The translations under genes were made by a program, and so were the position numbers. This document shows positions 51,334 to 60,359 of a stretch of 64,000 nt of DNA, piece by piece. The DNA is from JBBTQZ01 sp964489135. Its GTDB lineage: Bacteria; Patescibacteriota; Minisyncoccia; Phycocordibacterales; WO2-35-19. The stretch covers positions 62,001 through 126,000 of the forward strand of contig CAZAXK010000001.1 in the NCBI GenBank assembly GCA_964489135.1, given 5' to 3'. Below the pieces are notes generated by a model that ran no database searches, was not told the origin of the DNA, and worked only from the letters and a program-made list of their open reading frames with translations. Each line of letters starts with the position of its first letter. The stretch's first letter is position 1.

Positions 51334-51889
51334 TGCGATACCCCCGTATCCCTATATATAGTATGAGTTGGTATAGGAAAATGTATGCCTAGTTTGTAAA
51401 CAATATTTGACTAGAACATACATACAAATAAAACTTTTTGTATGCACATATTCCATCTTACGGATTCATCATATTGAGAGCAGATGCCTTCCCCATTTAG
51501 ACAAATCCAAACTGGTTGCGAAAATTCTATGAGTAAAGTTTAGTAAGGTTTGATTACTATCACAACCTCCGATGAAAAAGTAGGTCAAAAAGGACGAAAA
51601 GCAACATGGTCTCCAACTTTCAACATCAAAACCCGAGCGAAAACCGAGCAACTGCACACATCGATAAATTCAGAAACACAGAGAACTCGATTTGAGCAGA
51701 ACCCCACCCCCCGACCCAACTCAAGTGAGTAAAAATCCTCCCATCAATTTTCCAAAACCGATCGAGTCGGTCAAAAAGCAACCGCTTGACCCATCCTGTG
51801 AGCCCCGCAAATTTCTCATATTTTGCAATAAATTCACCGATTATTCTATATCTAACGCTCAGCGTTGAATATCCCATGCTCAGTACTTC
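51334..51889. other. 556-base gene-free region before the RAYT-like gene
   Basis: No convincing gene on either strand. It holds the right copy of the GTTTAGTAAGGTTT repeat (51538-51551), an imperfect TTGTATGC/GTATGC pairing near 51380-51455, a small ACCGA/TCGGT hairpin near 51757-51771, and AACGCT-C-AGCGTT (51854-51866), a tight palindrome 24 bases before the transposase-like gene. Palindromes of this kind are the substrates of REP-associated transposases, but only one copy is seen here. Confidence 0.5.
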
Positions 51890-52504
51890 ATGTCTATCCA
51901 CACCATCATCTTCCCGAATTCTCGCGAACCAAATACAATAAAGATCATGAGAACGATCGAATTTAAGGAGAATGGTTACTACCTGCTATCCAACTCTGGT
52001 CAATCTGACCAGAAAATTTTTCGTGCTGGAGAAGATTTCACCCGTTTTCTTTTTCTCATCCTCTATCTCCAATCCCCTGTTCCGATCTACAACTCCGCTT
52101 GGTACACCCTGCAATTTATAAAGAAGGGTTCTTACCCCCCTATCCAAAAGACGAAGTCAATTCTCAAGGAACGCTCTGTCGAGCTTTGTGCCTTCTCGGT
52201 CTCGCCAAACAAATTCGAGCTCGTGGTCCGAAACCTTACGGAGGGCTATCTGTCGGTATACATGCACCGTGTACTCACCGCCTATAGCAAATACTTCAAT
52301 GCTAAATACCAAAGCCGAGGGCACGTCTTTTCTGGACCCTTTGATTGCAAATCATTGTCTACGGGGGAAATAAATGAAGTGGTAAAGAAAATTCACACAG
52401 ATGGTCCATCTGAATGGTCGAGTAAAGAAGACTACGCAACAAAAAACAGGTGGGGAGACCTGTTGTGTGTAAAGCACTCTAGCACCAAGCACTCCAAATC
52501 CTAA
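51890..52504 (+). CDS. RAYT/IS200-like (Y1 transposase family) protein lacking the HUH motif
   Basis: A 204-aa protein aligned by eye to REP-associated tyrosine transposases. KENGYYLLSNSG stands where 'GxYYHIxNRG' is expected, then DFTRFLFLILYL, ELCAFSVSPNKFELVVRNL in place of 'LxAYCLMPNHFHLLL', and MHRVLTAYSKYFNAKYQSRG with a Tyr at the catalytic position, then GHVFSGPF. Both metal-binding histidines of the HUH motif are replaced (NKFEL), so DNA nicking is unlikely. The gene is intact, which suggests a retained non-catalytic role or recent decay. An alternative start is the ATG at 51947 (MRTIEFKENGYY), which fits the family better. It overlaps the convergent gatB end by four bases. Confidence 0.7.
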   Translation: MSIHTIIFPNSREPNTIKIMRTIEFKENGYYLLSNSGQSDQKIFRAGEDFTRFLFLILYLQSPVPIYNSAWYTLQFIKKGSYPPIQKTKSILKERSVELCAFSVSPNKFELVVRNLTEGYLSVYMHRVLTAYSKYFNAKYQSRGHVFSGPFDCKSLSTGEINEVVKKIHTDGPSEWSSKEDYATKNRWGDLLCVKHSSTKHSKS

Positions 52505-53895
52505 CTGAGCTCTTGCTCCAAAATCCCCCTCACCACCCCGGGATTCGCGGACCCTTTGGAGGCCTTCATGGCTTGCCCTACCAAAAACTGAATGGCACTT
52601 CCCTTTCCGGCCTTATATTGAGCCACTACCTCCTCGTTTTGGGCAATAACAGATCGGACCAACTCGGTTATAAACCCGATATCACTCTTTTGGAGAAGAT
52701 TGTTTTCTTCGGCGATTCGATGGGGATCACCGCCCACCTCAATCACCTTGGCCAGAATCTCTTTGGCCCCTAAAGAAGAAATCTCGCCTTTTGATTGCAT
52801 TTCTACTATTTCGGCAATGATCTTGGGGTTCAGTTTGGATTTGTCTTGGCCGATACCCCCAACCACACTTAGTATAAAATTGGAGAGAAGTTGGTAACCC
52901 TCGGCCTTAGAATATTGGGCTGCTTGCTCGAATATTTCCGACAGATCGCGATCGTTTATGTAGGTATCGACGTCTTCCTTCTTTATACCAAATCGAGCAC
53001 TAATTCGCTCACGCTTCTTATTAGGAGTTTCGGTCAGAGTTTGACTGATTTCTTCCAAGGTCAACTCGGGCAAAAGAGAAAAGTCGAGCTTGGGCAAATC
53101 GGGGTCAGGGAAATATCGATAATCGTGCGAGTCTTCCTTCGTCCTCTGCGAATAGGTGGCTTGCTTTGCCTCGTCCCACCCACGAGTCTCCTGCACCACC
53201 GCACCACCGCTTTCCAAAAGCTCGGCTTGCCTTTTGGCCTCATAAGCAATCGCTCTTTCTACCACACGAAAGGAGTTGAGGTTTTTGACCTCAACTTTGG
53301 TCCCCAATTTGGCGTCTTTACTCACAGAAATATTGGCCTCCACACGCATCTCCCCTTTCTCCATGTTGGCCTCCGACACCCCGAGGTATTGGAGCAGGAG
53401 TTGTAGCTCGCGAGCAAAGTGACCGGCAAGCTCCGGCGTATTTATTACCGGCTCAGTGACAAGCTCCATCAAAGGCACACCGGCCCGATTGAAATCGACC
53501 AAGCTCCCTCCTTCGCCATGGGTCGAGCTGGCTGTGTCTTCTTCTAGATGGACGCGAGTTATGGCAACACCCGCAAGCTCGCCCCCCGCTACCAAGGGGT
53601 GCTTGTGCTGGCTTATTTGGTAACCCTTGGGAATATCAGGGTAAAAGTAGTTTTTGCGGTCAAACTCGGATTTGGAAGCTAGCCGCCCTCCCAAAGCCGC
53701 GCCCACTTTCAAAACACTCTTTACGGCTTCTTTGTTTATATAAGGGAGAGTGCCAGGATGGCCCATACACACAGGACAAATATTGTGGTTCGGTCGTGCC
53801 TCATCGGGGTCGTTCTTACATGAACAGAACATTTTTGTTCTGGTCTTGAGTTCGGTATGTATTTCGAGGCCGACTGTAAGCTTATAATTGTCCAT
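52501..53895 (-). CDS. gatB: Aspartyl/glutamyl-tRNA amidotransferase subunit B
   Basis: A 464-aa protein with the family start YKLTVGLEIHTELKTRTKMF, the zinc-site cysteines FCSC and ICPVCMGHPGTLP, the RKNYFYPDIPKGYQISQ motif, and the C-terminal YqeY/tail domain (IQFLVGQAMKASKGSANPGV). GatB activates the acyl group of mischarged Glu-tRNA-Gln or Asp-tRNA-Asn for transamidation with ammonia from GatA. gatA and gatC are not in this window. It stands alone between the RAYT-like gene and the glycan operon. Confidence 0.97.
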   Translation of the reverse strand: MDNYKLTVGLEIHTELKTRTKMFCSCKNDPDEARPNHNICPVCMGHPGTLPYINKEAVKSVLKVGAALGGRLASKSEFDRKNYFYPDIPKGYQISQHKHPLVAGGELAGVAITRVHLEEDTASSTHGEGGSLVDFNRAGVPLMELVTEPVINTPELAGHFARELQLLLQYLGVSEANMEKGEMRVEANISVSKDAKLGTKVEVKNLNSFRVVERAIAYEAKRQAELLESGGAVVQETRGWDEAKQATYSQRTKEDSHDYRYFPDPDLPKLDFSLLPELTLEEISQTLTETPNKKRERISARFGIKKEDVDTYINDRDLSEIFEQAAQYSKAEGYQLLSNFILSVVGGIGQDKSKLNPKIIAEIVEMQSKGEISSLGAKEILAKVIEVGGDPHRIAEENNLLQKSDIGFITELVRSVIAQNEEVVAQYKAGKGSAIQFLVGQAMKASKGSANPGVVRGILEQELS

Positions 53896-53959
53896 TTACT
53901 GCCTCAATTTAGCGCATTTTGGACATTCTTGCAAAATCGAAGTTTACGTAAAGCGATAA

Positions 53960-55915
53960 TTATTTAAGGGAAAATGACTTCATCTTCTTTTCATACTCAA
54001 GAATGGTGCGCGCAAATTCGGCATGGCTCCAAGTAAGAGGCGTCGCCGATAAAGAAGCTCCAGTTAGGGGGTGGACCTGCTCGGAAAGCATCTCGTGGAA
54101 GGAGAGATTTGCTACCCACTCTATATCTCCTACGACTCGTTCCAAATCTCGAGCCGAGGTGGCACTCATAATCTTGTACTGAGCAAGCCAAAGCGAAGTT
54201 ACAAACCACGGATTACCAGCCACACCCTCGACACCCCGACAATATTTGTCTCCCTCATAGCGAGCAAGACCACCCACCTTTATACCCTGCGAAAGGTTTT
54301 TGTTTACCAACTCAAAGTAAGCCCGCAACCTTGGATCATCGAGCGCAAAGATACCAAACTTGAAGGCCCCATAGAATCCACTCATATCGAGTCGCTTCTG
54401 TTTCTTTAACTCGCCTTCTATTTCTACCAATTCCATAAAGCAATTTTCATTCTCATTCCAGAGTTCCCTCACGAGGGCGATCCGCATCCCTTCGGCTTCG
54501 GTATTGAAGTGCCTCGCCTCTTCTTCCTTGCCCAAAATCTTCGCAAACCGCGAGGCCGCCAAAAGTCCCCCATAAACCAAAGATACGGTAAATGGCGAAA
54601 CTCCGTATCTCTCCTCCCACAGGTCGTAGCTCGGCAGAGGCAAGCCAGTTTTCTCGGCTTTGTAGCGTATAAGGAAGTCAGCCGCTCTTTTTATGAGATT
54701 GTTATAAACACTTTCGATAAATTCCAAATCCTTGGCTCTGAGATAATGCTCCCACAAGCCGACGAGGATTACAGCTGTTTCGTCTTCTTGGATAGCGAGC
54801 TGTCTTTTGCCATCCTTGACCCAAGGATGCCACGAGCTACCGAGAGATCGGTCGGGCTGATACTTATGAAGGACGTAGCCCTCCTCAGTGATAACATTGT
54901 TCGCAAAGTCATAAAACCGGCGCGAAGCGTCATAGAAACCGGCTTCATCAAAAGCCCAAGCCACAAAGCAAGCATCTCTTGGCCAAACATAAGAATAGGT
55001 ATCGCCTCCGTATTGGATATTGCCCGAATCGCCTGAAGCAAGCACCCCGCCCCGATTGTCGGTATGTGCTCTCATGACAAGAAGTGAGGCATAAAAAAGC
55101 TTCTGGACTTTGGCGGAAAAGTCCGCGAAAGAAACTTCTGGTTGCCCCGTCCATGCTTCCCAGAAATCTTGTGTAGACTCGAGCAGATGTTCTGGTGTCT
55201 TCTCAAAAATATAGTTTAGAAGCTCCACCGTCTCGCGATAAGTTTCGCCCACTGCTATCCAGTAATAAATTGTCATTGAGCCCTGCGGCGGGACAGTCCG
55301 TCCCCAGCCAAAAACAGAGTCCACTATTCCGTGTTCGATCGGATTCTTCGAGAGAGACCCGTCTTCCGCGTCCTTCCACGTGCCCTCTTTACCCTCGATC
55401 CCACAAAAACCGATCGAATATTCATCGAAGGTGCGGTTGTCGCAAAGACCCCCGACCAAGAAGACTCGTCGCCCCTTGTAGTGAATGACTGATTCTATGG
55501 TACTTGAGAAATAGGCGGTATCAGCATGGTTGGTATCGCCGATCTTAAATTGCTGATTGAAGAAGACTTTGATTTCCCTTTGCGAGGATGAATCATTCCG
55601 AACTACAAATCGTCGCAAAAAAATGTTTTTCTCGTTATAAGCAATCGCATCAGCTTGAATAGTTACCTGTGCTTCGGTATTGGTTGCCGAAACTCGTGCG
55701 ACCATGGACTTGCCGACATATTCTATTGAAGTTTGCCACTTACCATTGTCCAACCAGTGCATCTTTTGATCGACAAACACACCAATCTTGTGCACTTGGT
55801 TGGGTCCAATATGATTTTCTTGTCCGGCATAGGGATAATAAAAATCACGAGTCTGACCAAACTCGTCCAAACAAATGAGAGTGTTGCCATTTCCCAAAAC
55901 GGAAGCGCGTGCCAT
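53960..55915 (-). CDS. Glycoside hydrolase family 15 (glucoamylase-type)
   Basis: A 651-aa protein with an N-terminal beta-sandwich (about 1-260) and an (alpha/alpha)6 barrel. Conserved GH15 blocks are YVWPRDA (309-315), QEDETA with the general acid Glu (376-381), and DLWEERYG (431-438). Near the C-terminus LSEQVHPLTG and TPLTWSHAEF contain the catalytic base and aromatic subsites. There is no signal peptide, so it acts in the cytoplasm, releasing glucose from alpha-glucans or from trehalose. It is the last gene of the operon with GH57 and GT4 enzymes, 26 bases after the GH57 gene. Confidence 0.93.
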   Translation of the reverse strand: MARASVLGNGNTLICLDEFGQTRDFYYPYAGQENHIGPNQVHKIGVFVDQKMHWLDNGKWQTSIEYVGKSMVARVSATNTEAQVTIQADAIAYNEKNIFLRRFVVRNDSSSQREIKVFFNQQFKIGDTNHADTAYFSSTIESVIHYKGRRVFLVGGLCDNRTFDEYSIGFCGIEGKEGTWKDAEDGSLSKNPIEHGIVDSVFGWGRTVPPQGSMTIYYWIAVGETYRETVELLNYIFEKTPEHLLESTQDFWEAWTGQPEVSFADFSAKVQKLFYASLLVMRAHTDNRGGVLASGDSGNIQYGGDTYSYVWPRDACFVAWAFDEAGFYDASRRFYDFANNVITEEGYVLHKYQPDRSLGSSWHPWVKDGKRQLAIQEDETAVILVGLWEHYLRAKDLEFIESVYNNLIKRAADFLIRYKAEKTGLPLPSYDLWEERYGVSPFTVSLVYGGLLAASRFAKILGKEEEARHFNTEAEGMRIALVRELWNENENCFMELVEIEGELKKQKRLDMSGFYGAFKFGIFALDDPRLRAYFELVNKNLSQGIKVGGLARYEGDKYCRGVEGVAGNPWFVTSLWLAQYKIMSATSARDLERVVGDIEWVANLSFHEMLSEQVHPLTGASLSATPLTWSHAEFARTILEYEKKMKSFSLK

Positions 55916-55941
55916 AGATAAATTTTATCACAACTAACTCC

Positions 55942-57228
55942 CTAATAGGAAGTTGCTTCGTTAAATCTGAGCGCCTTGACTCGTCGGATCGGCACACCGA
56001 CACTTTCTTTTCGCTTCGCTTCGTCCACTCTGAGGCGCATATCCTGCAATACATTCATAAAAGCAATAAAGGCCTCGTGCGGAGTCTCATAAGGTGAGAA
56101 ATATTTGTGGACATCGCCGTCGTTCCAAAACTTGGTGCACATATAGTAGAAGTGGTCGCTTGTCTGGAGGCGTCGCCAATCTTCTACCAATTCGGGATCA
56201 TCGATATAAGCAATCTCCTTACCAAGGTTATAGACCGATTCTAGCGCTTCCTTTTGCAAATCGTTGGACATCCAGGCCGAGAGATCTCTTTCCATATCGG
56301 CCCACGAGATATGATACGGCACGTCGAGATCGGCGACCGATTCGTATTTATCGACCGCCTCACTCGGAGTTACAAATTCATTTTTGCTATTCGACAAAAT
56401 CTTCTCGGGCAAATGGCGCAAGAATTCGAAGATACCCGTATCCTCCCATTGATGCTCGCCGAAGGTCTCGTAATCCATGAAAAGATTTACCACTTGTGGG
56501 GCTAGAGATTCTCTGTAGCCCTCGCTTAGTGCATCAACCCAATGGGCGAATTTATCGGCCGTAAGAGGCCATTCATTCCAGCTCCTTTGACTAAAGCGAA
56601 AAGCAATATCGTCCGAGAGCTTGTAGTGCTTTAGGAGCAACTTAATATTCTCTGTACCCTTGGGCTTATAAACAAAAGTAGGGCTCCGCCATTCGAGGAT
56701 ATGGTCAGCCCCCTCGGATAAAATGCCCTTATACCCCATCCGCTCCGCCATCTTCGCAATATCGTTGTTGTATATGAGCTCGGTATTGCGAAAGACCGTA
56801 GGGGTAACCCCAAAAAGCTCTCGCAGTTTGCGCCGGTGGAGCTTTACCTGCTCTATGAATTCTTCTTCGGAATAAATCGAAGCGAGCGAATGATAATAGG
56901 TCTCAGAGAGCAACTCAACATTGCCGGTATTGATCAACTCTCTGAAGGAGTCGATAACCTCCGGTGCGTGCTTTTCGAACTGTTCAAGAGCGACTCCCGA
57001 TATGGAAAAACTTGCCTTGAAGCGCGGGTCACGCTTGATATTTTCGAGCAAGACTTTATTCGCCGGCAGGTAGCTCTTGTTCGCCACCTTCTCGATAATA
57101 AATTTATTGTCTAGACTGGTACGTGAAGAATCAGCAAAGTAATCGCGATTTTTGCCAACATCGAAGATGCGGTATTTGCGTACACGCATCGGTTGATGCA
57201 CTTGGAAATAGAAACAGACAGAGGCCAC
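55942..57228 (-). CDS. Glycoside hydrolase family 57 (alpha-amylase type)
   Basis: A 428-aa protein with all GH57 landmarks: HQP (11-13), GNVELL (102-107), the nucleophile Glu150 in VFRNTELIYN, and the acid Asp252 in MDYETFGEHQ. It has no export signal. GH57 enzymes hydrolyse or rearrange alpha-1,4 (or 1,6) glucans. The sequence resembles the short alpha-amylases encoded next to glycogen genes in archaea and CPR bacteria. Position between a GT4 synthase-like gene and GH15 supports a glycogen-like storage role. Confidence 0.93.
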   Translation of the reverse strand: MASVCFYFQVHQPMRVRKYRIFDVGKNRDYFADSSRTSLDNKFIIEKVANKSYLPANKVLLENIKRDPRFKASFSISGVALEQFEKHAPEVIDSFRELINTGNVELLSETYYHSLASIYSEEEFIEQVKLHRRKLRELFGVTPTVFRNTELIYNNDIAKMAERMGYKGILSEGADHILEWRSPTFVYKPKGTENIKLLLKHYKLSDDIAFRFSQRSWNEWPLTADKFAHWVDALSEGYRESLAPQVVNLFMDYETFGEHQWEDTGIFEFLRHLPEKILSNSKNEFVTPSEAVDKYESVADLDVPYHISWADMERDLSAWMSNDLQKEALESVYNLGKEIAYIDDPELVEDWRRLQTSDHFYYMCTKFWNDGDVHKYFSPYETPHEAFIAFMNVLQDMRLRVDEAKRKESVGVPIRRVKALRFNEATSY

Positions 57229-57266
57229 AAGTGTATTCTAGCACAGATCAAAAATCGGAAATAAAA

Positions 57267-58517
57267 TTATGTGATGAGTGCAAACTCCGGAGAGACGTGC
57301 CCATAAACTTTGAGCAAAGAGTCCGCCGCCCTGCCCCAATTTATCGAGCGGGCCTCCTTCTTGCCGTTGATTTGCAGGTGCTCTTTGAGCTTTTTGTGGC
57401 GCAATACGCTTACCACCTTGTCGGTCATGTCGTCTACATCCCAAAAGTGGGATTTGAGAGCGGAAGAAACGACTTCGCTCACCCCTGATTCTTTGGAAAT
57501 AAGGACGGGTGTATCAGAAAGCATGGCCTCAAGAGGAACGATTCCAAACGGCTCGGAAACGGACGGCATGACGAAGACATCGCCTGCGTTGAAGACCTGC
57601 CGCAATTCTTCGCCTCGCAAAAATCCGCAAAAAATAAAATGCTCGGAGAGGCCCCGTCGAGAAACCTCGCTAATCATCTCGCCTTCCATATCGCCGCTGC
57701 CCGATACGACAAAAAAGGTTTTGGGCTCGAAGTGCAAAACCTTTTCGGCCAAGGCCACAAAATAGTCCGGCCCTTTCTGCAAAGTAATCCGCCCGACAAA
57801 TAGCACAATGTTCGCTCCGTACTTCTTGAGCACTTCCAAATCTTTGGGCAAGTGAGAATTTTGCTCGGCAAATTCGACACCGTTGTGTACCACCTCTACT
57901 TTTTTACCACTCACACCGTACTTCTCTATAACGGTATTTCTGGTGCGCCCTGATACCGCTACCACCACATCAGCATTGTCGAAACCCTGCTTCTCGATCG
58001 CAAAGACACTCCGGTTAACATTATCTCCCCCACAGCGATCAAACTCGGTCGCGTGAATATGGGCAACCAGAGGTTTGCCCGAGACTTTCTTGGCCTTTAT
58101 ACCGGCTGGGTAAGTTAGCCAGTCGTGGACGTGGATGATCGAGTGTTCTACCCTCTCAGCAATAGCCGGCGCTCTTTGACCGTAGCGCAAAACTCTTTCC
58201 AAAATACTTCTGGGCAGAGAGGGCGATGTCGTTTCGCCAAGCCCCACCTCTTTGTGAGAGAGAGTCTGGTGACTTTGGTATCCGGAGGTCATTCCCACTA
58301 TTTCTTCAGCATTATGAAAAGTAGTCTTATCATCAGCAAAAGCGAAACGGCACCAATTGGCCACCACCGGAATTTTGTAGGGTAAAACAAAAGTAAGGTC
58401 TATGCCCTTGGCGGCGATAGCTTTGGACAAACCTTCACAAGCCACACCCAGTCCACCGCTATTAAAGGGCGGAAACTCCCAACCAAACATCAGTATTTTT
58501 TGATTACTCGACTTCAC
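57267..58517 (-). CDS. GT4-type glycosyltransferase, glycogen-synthase-like
   Basis: A 416-aa GT-B protein. The N-terminal Rossmann domain starts ILMFGWEFPPFNSGGLGVAC, where SGGLG corresponds to the donor-phosphate loop of glycogen synthases. The linker is VLFVGRITLQKGPDYFVALA. The C-terminal motif EPFGIVPLEAM carries the E-x7-E signature of retaining transferases. I place the start at the GTG at 58517 (VKSSNQKILMFGW), which overlaps the AI-2E-type gene by 14 bases. The longer frame to 58619 would run deep into that gene. It probably elongates an alpha-glucan later degraded by the GH57 and GH15 enzymes. Confidence 0.9.
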   Translation of the reverse strand: MKSSNQKILMFGWEFPPFNSGGLGVACEGLSKAIAAKGIDLTFVLPYKIPVVANWCRFAFADDKTTFHNAEEIVGMTSGYQSHQTLSHKEVGLGETTSPSLPRSILERVLRYGQRAPAIAERVEHSIIHVHDWLTYPAGIKAKKVSGKPLVAHIHATEFDRCGGDNVNRSVFAIEKQGFDNADVVVAVSGRTRNTVIEKYGVSGKKVEVVHNGVEFAEQNSHLPKDLEVLKKYGANIVLFVGRITLQKGPDYFVALAEKVLHFEPKTFFVVSGSGDMEGEMISEVSRRGLSEHFIFCGFLRGEELRQVFNAGDVFVMPSVSEPFGIVPLEAMLSDTPVLISKESGVSEVVSSALKSHFWDVDDMTDKVVSVLRHKKLKEHLQINGKKEARSINWGRAADSLLKVYGHVSPEFALIT

Positions 58518-59562
58518 TTTGAGATCGGCCGTAAGCCGGCACGATAAAAGGATAAATTTTGGCCAAAGCCACGAACGCGCTGACCACAACCGGACCAACC
58601 AGAAAACCAATGACCCCAAAAAGCTCTACTCCTCCTAGAATCGAGAAAAGGACGAGGAGCGGGTGAACGCGAATTCGATCCTTGAGAAAGATGAAAGACA
58701 AGACGTTGTCTATAAGCCCTACACAAAGAGCACTCCAGATGAGGAGACCGATCGCGCTCCCAACATTGCCCACAAAAAATAGGTAAGCGACCGCAGGCAC
58801 ACTCAATATAGAGGTCCCCACAATAGGCACAAGCGAAAGGATAGCACCCACAAAACCCCACAATATCGGGCTCCCGACTCCGAATATAGCAAACCCAACC
58901 CCAAGCATGGCTCCTTGACCGATAGAGACCAGTATCCTCCCTCGTATCACCGCATCTACCGATTCTCGCAATGTCGAGATAAATTCGGAATCATATTTGT
59001 CAGGCAACGGGCTCCACTTGAGAAATACCTTTTTGATCTTCTCGGCATGGATAAGCATGTAGAAAATTGTGAGCAAAGCTAAGATGAATTTGAACAACCC
59101 ACCAAATATGACCGCGAGTACATTATCTGTCTGGCCAATTACCCAATCCAGAAGTGATCTTGTATACTGTTCGGCATTTATGCTTCCACCTACATTTTTA
59201 ATGGGAAAACTGGCATCAATCTTAGATATAACATTTTCGGCTAAGCCAGCGATTCCAACCGAGCCGTTTTCAAAAGCCAACTTGTTGTAAAGGTCGACCG
59301 ATTCTTGCAATAAAGCCGCCGACAAAAGTGTGATTGGTATTACAATGAAGAGCACTATCGCAAGAACGGTGATCATAGCCGAAAGACCCCGCCGATTGTT
59401 GAATCTCTTGAGAAAACGAAGATAGAGTGGATGGAAAGTTACAGCTAAGACCGACGAGAGAAAGATTACAGCGAGAAAGGGCTTGAATATAAAGAACAGC
59501 AAAACCGCGAGGACGAGCGCGGAAACACCAAAAAAAGTAAGTTGGATGGTTCGATGAGACAT
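58504..59562 (-). CDS. AI-2E family membrane protein (UPF0118/permease type)
   Basis: A 352-aa membrane protein with seven or eight helices, beginning MSHRTIQLTFFGVSALVLAV. The second half contains the family block GVGSPILWGFVGAILSLVPIVGTSI and FLVGPVVVSAF. Members export small molecules or ions (autoinducer-2, Na+/H+ and others), so the substrate is open. Although a longer frame reaches 59631, the MSHRTIQ start precedes the first membrane helix directly and is preferred. It is the first gene of the glycan operon, overlapping the transferase by 14 bases. Confidence 0.9.
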   Translation of the reverse strand: MSHRTIQLTFFGVSALVLAVLLFFIFKPFLAVIFLSSVLAVTFHPLYLRFLKRFNNRRGLSAMITVLAIVLFIVIPITLLSAALLQESVDLYNKLAFENGSVGIAGLAENVISKIDASFPIKNVGGSINAEQYTRSLLDWVIGQTDNVLAVIFGGLFKFILALLTIFYMLIHAEKIKKVFLKWSPLPDKYDSEFISTLRESVDAVIRGRILVSIGQGAMLGVGFAIFGVGSPILWGFVGAILSLVPIVGTSILSVPAVAYLFFVGNVGSAIGLLIWSALCVGLIDNVLSFIFLKDRIRVHPLLVLFSILGGVELFGVIGFLVGPVVVSAFVALAKIYPFIVPAYGRSQSEVE

Positions 59563-59639
59563 AAGCAAAAAGCAATCCGATTGGATCCCTTTGATTATAC
59601 CATTTACACCTCCCCCTTCTCTGAATGGCAAGTGGAAAA

Positions 59640-60275
59640 CTATTTGTACTTTTCGATAATTCTAGAAGCAAGGTAGACCACCACACCCAAAACCAAAACC
59701 ATCAAGACATAATCTCCCACTCGGTCTATAACAATCGCGTATTTTTGGTAAACATTGCCCAGTTGCCAACCCACCACTCCCAAAATAATCCCGCGCACGA
59801 ACATTCCGATAAAAGTGATGATCGTATACTTCAAAACCGGCATTTCGATGATCCCACAGAGAGCCGAGATTGCAACCGAAGGGACGATCGGCATAACTCG
59901 AGCAGTAGAGATGATTATTTCGTCTTTTCTTGTCCCCGATAGCTTCGATTGTAACTTCTCAATATCGCTCCAGTATAGACCAATATACTTACCCCACTTC
60001 TCGATAACAAACCGCCCGCCATAGCGAGCAAGGAAATAAACAAAAAACGATCCTAGCGTCACCCCGAGCGCAGCCGGCAAAGCCACTTTGAGCAAGAGGT
60101 TGAGGATCGTGGGTAGAGAAACACCGCCAGAAACAAAAAGAAAGCCCGAGGTGGTCATGATGAGCGCCGAGGGAATAGGAGCAATAACCTCTTCAACCAC
60201 GCTCGCCACAAAGACCCCGAAAGCGCCCCAAGGTAAGATATGGACCTGCAAAAACGCGAGCAATGCTTCAATCAT
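59640..60275 (-). CDS. DedA-family membrane protein (VTT domain)
   Basis: A 211-aa protein with five or six hydrophobic segments and the DedA/VTT signature: VEEVIAPIPSALIM near the N-terminus, then GVTLGSFFVYFLARYGGRFV and STARVMPIVPSVAISALCG with the conserved Arg and Pro. The DedA superfamily acts in phospholipid scrambling, including return of undecaprenyl phosphate. That would fit the wall-synthesis theme (murJ, ligase) elsewhere in the window. Confidence 0.9.
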   Translation of the reverse strand: MIEALLAFLQVHILPWGAFGVFVASVVEEVIAPIPSALIMTTSGFLFVSGGVSLPTILNLLLKVALPAALGVTLGSFFVYFLARYGGRFVIEKWGKYIGLYWSDIEKLQSKLSGTRKDEIIISTARVMPIVPSVAISALCGIIEMPVLKYTIITFIGMFVRGIILGVVGWQLGNVYQKYAIVIDRVGDYVLMVLVLGVVVYLASRIIEKYK

Positions 60276-60316
60276 TGATTAAATTTAGCACAAATCCCCG
60301 TCCAAACCTATGAGCG

Positions 60317-60359
60317 GAAGAGGGTCACCCTCTTCCATCTGGAAAATGTGGTGTAATTT
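60317..60359. repeat. Palindromic stop-adjacent repeat, copy 2
   Basis: GAAGAGGGTCACCCTCTTC at 60317-60335, then CCATCTGGAAAATGTGGTG and TAATTTA. It reads into the stop codon of the CYTH gene (TAA at 60358-60360). Matches copy 1 at 6646-6689 over the palindrome and the 3' tail, with differences only in the few bases between. Confidence 0.75.

Noticed and set aside
58518..58619. N-terminal extension of the GT4 transferase
   Set aside because: It would lie entirely inside the AI-2E-type gene in another frame, and it precedes the conserved first strand with unrelated Trp-rich sequence.
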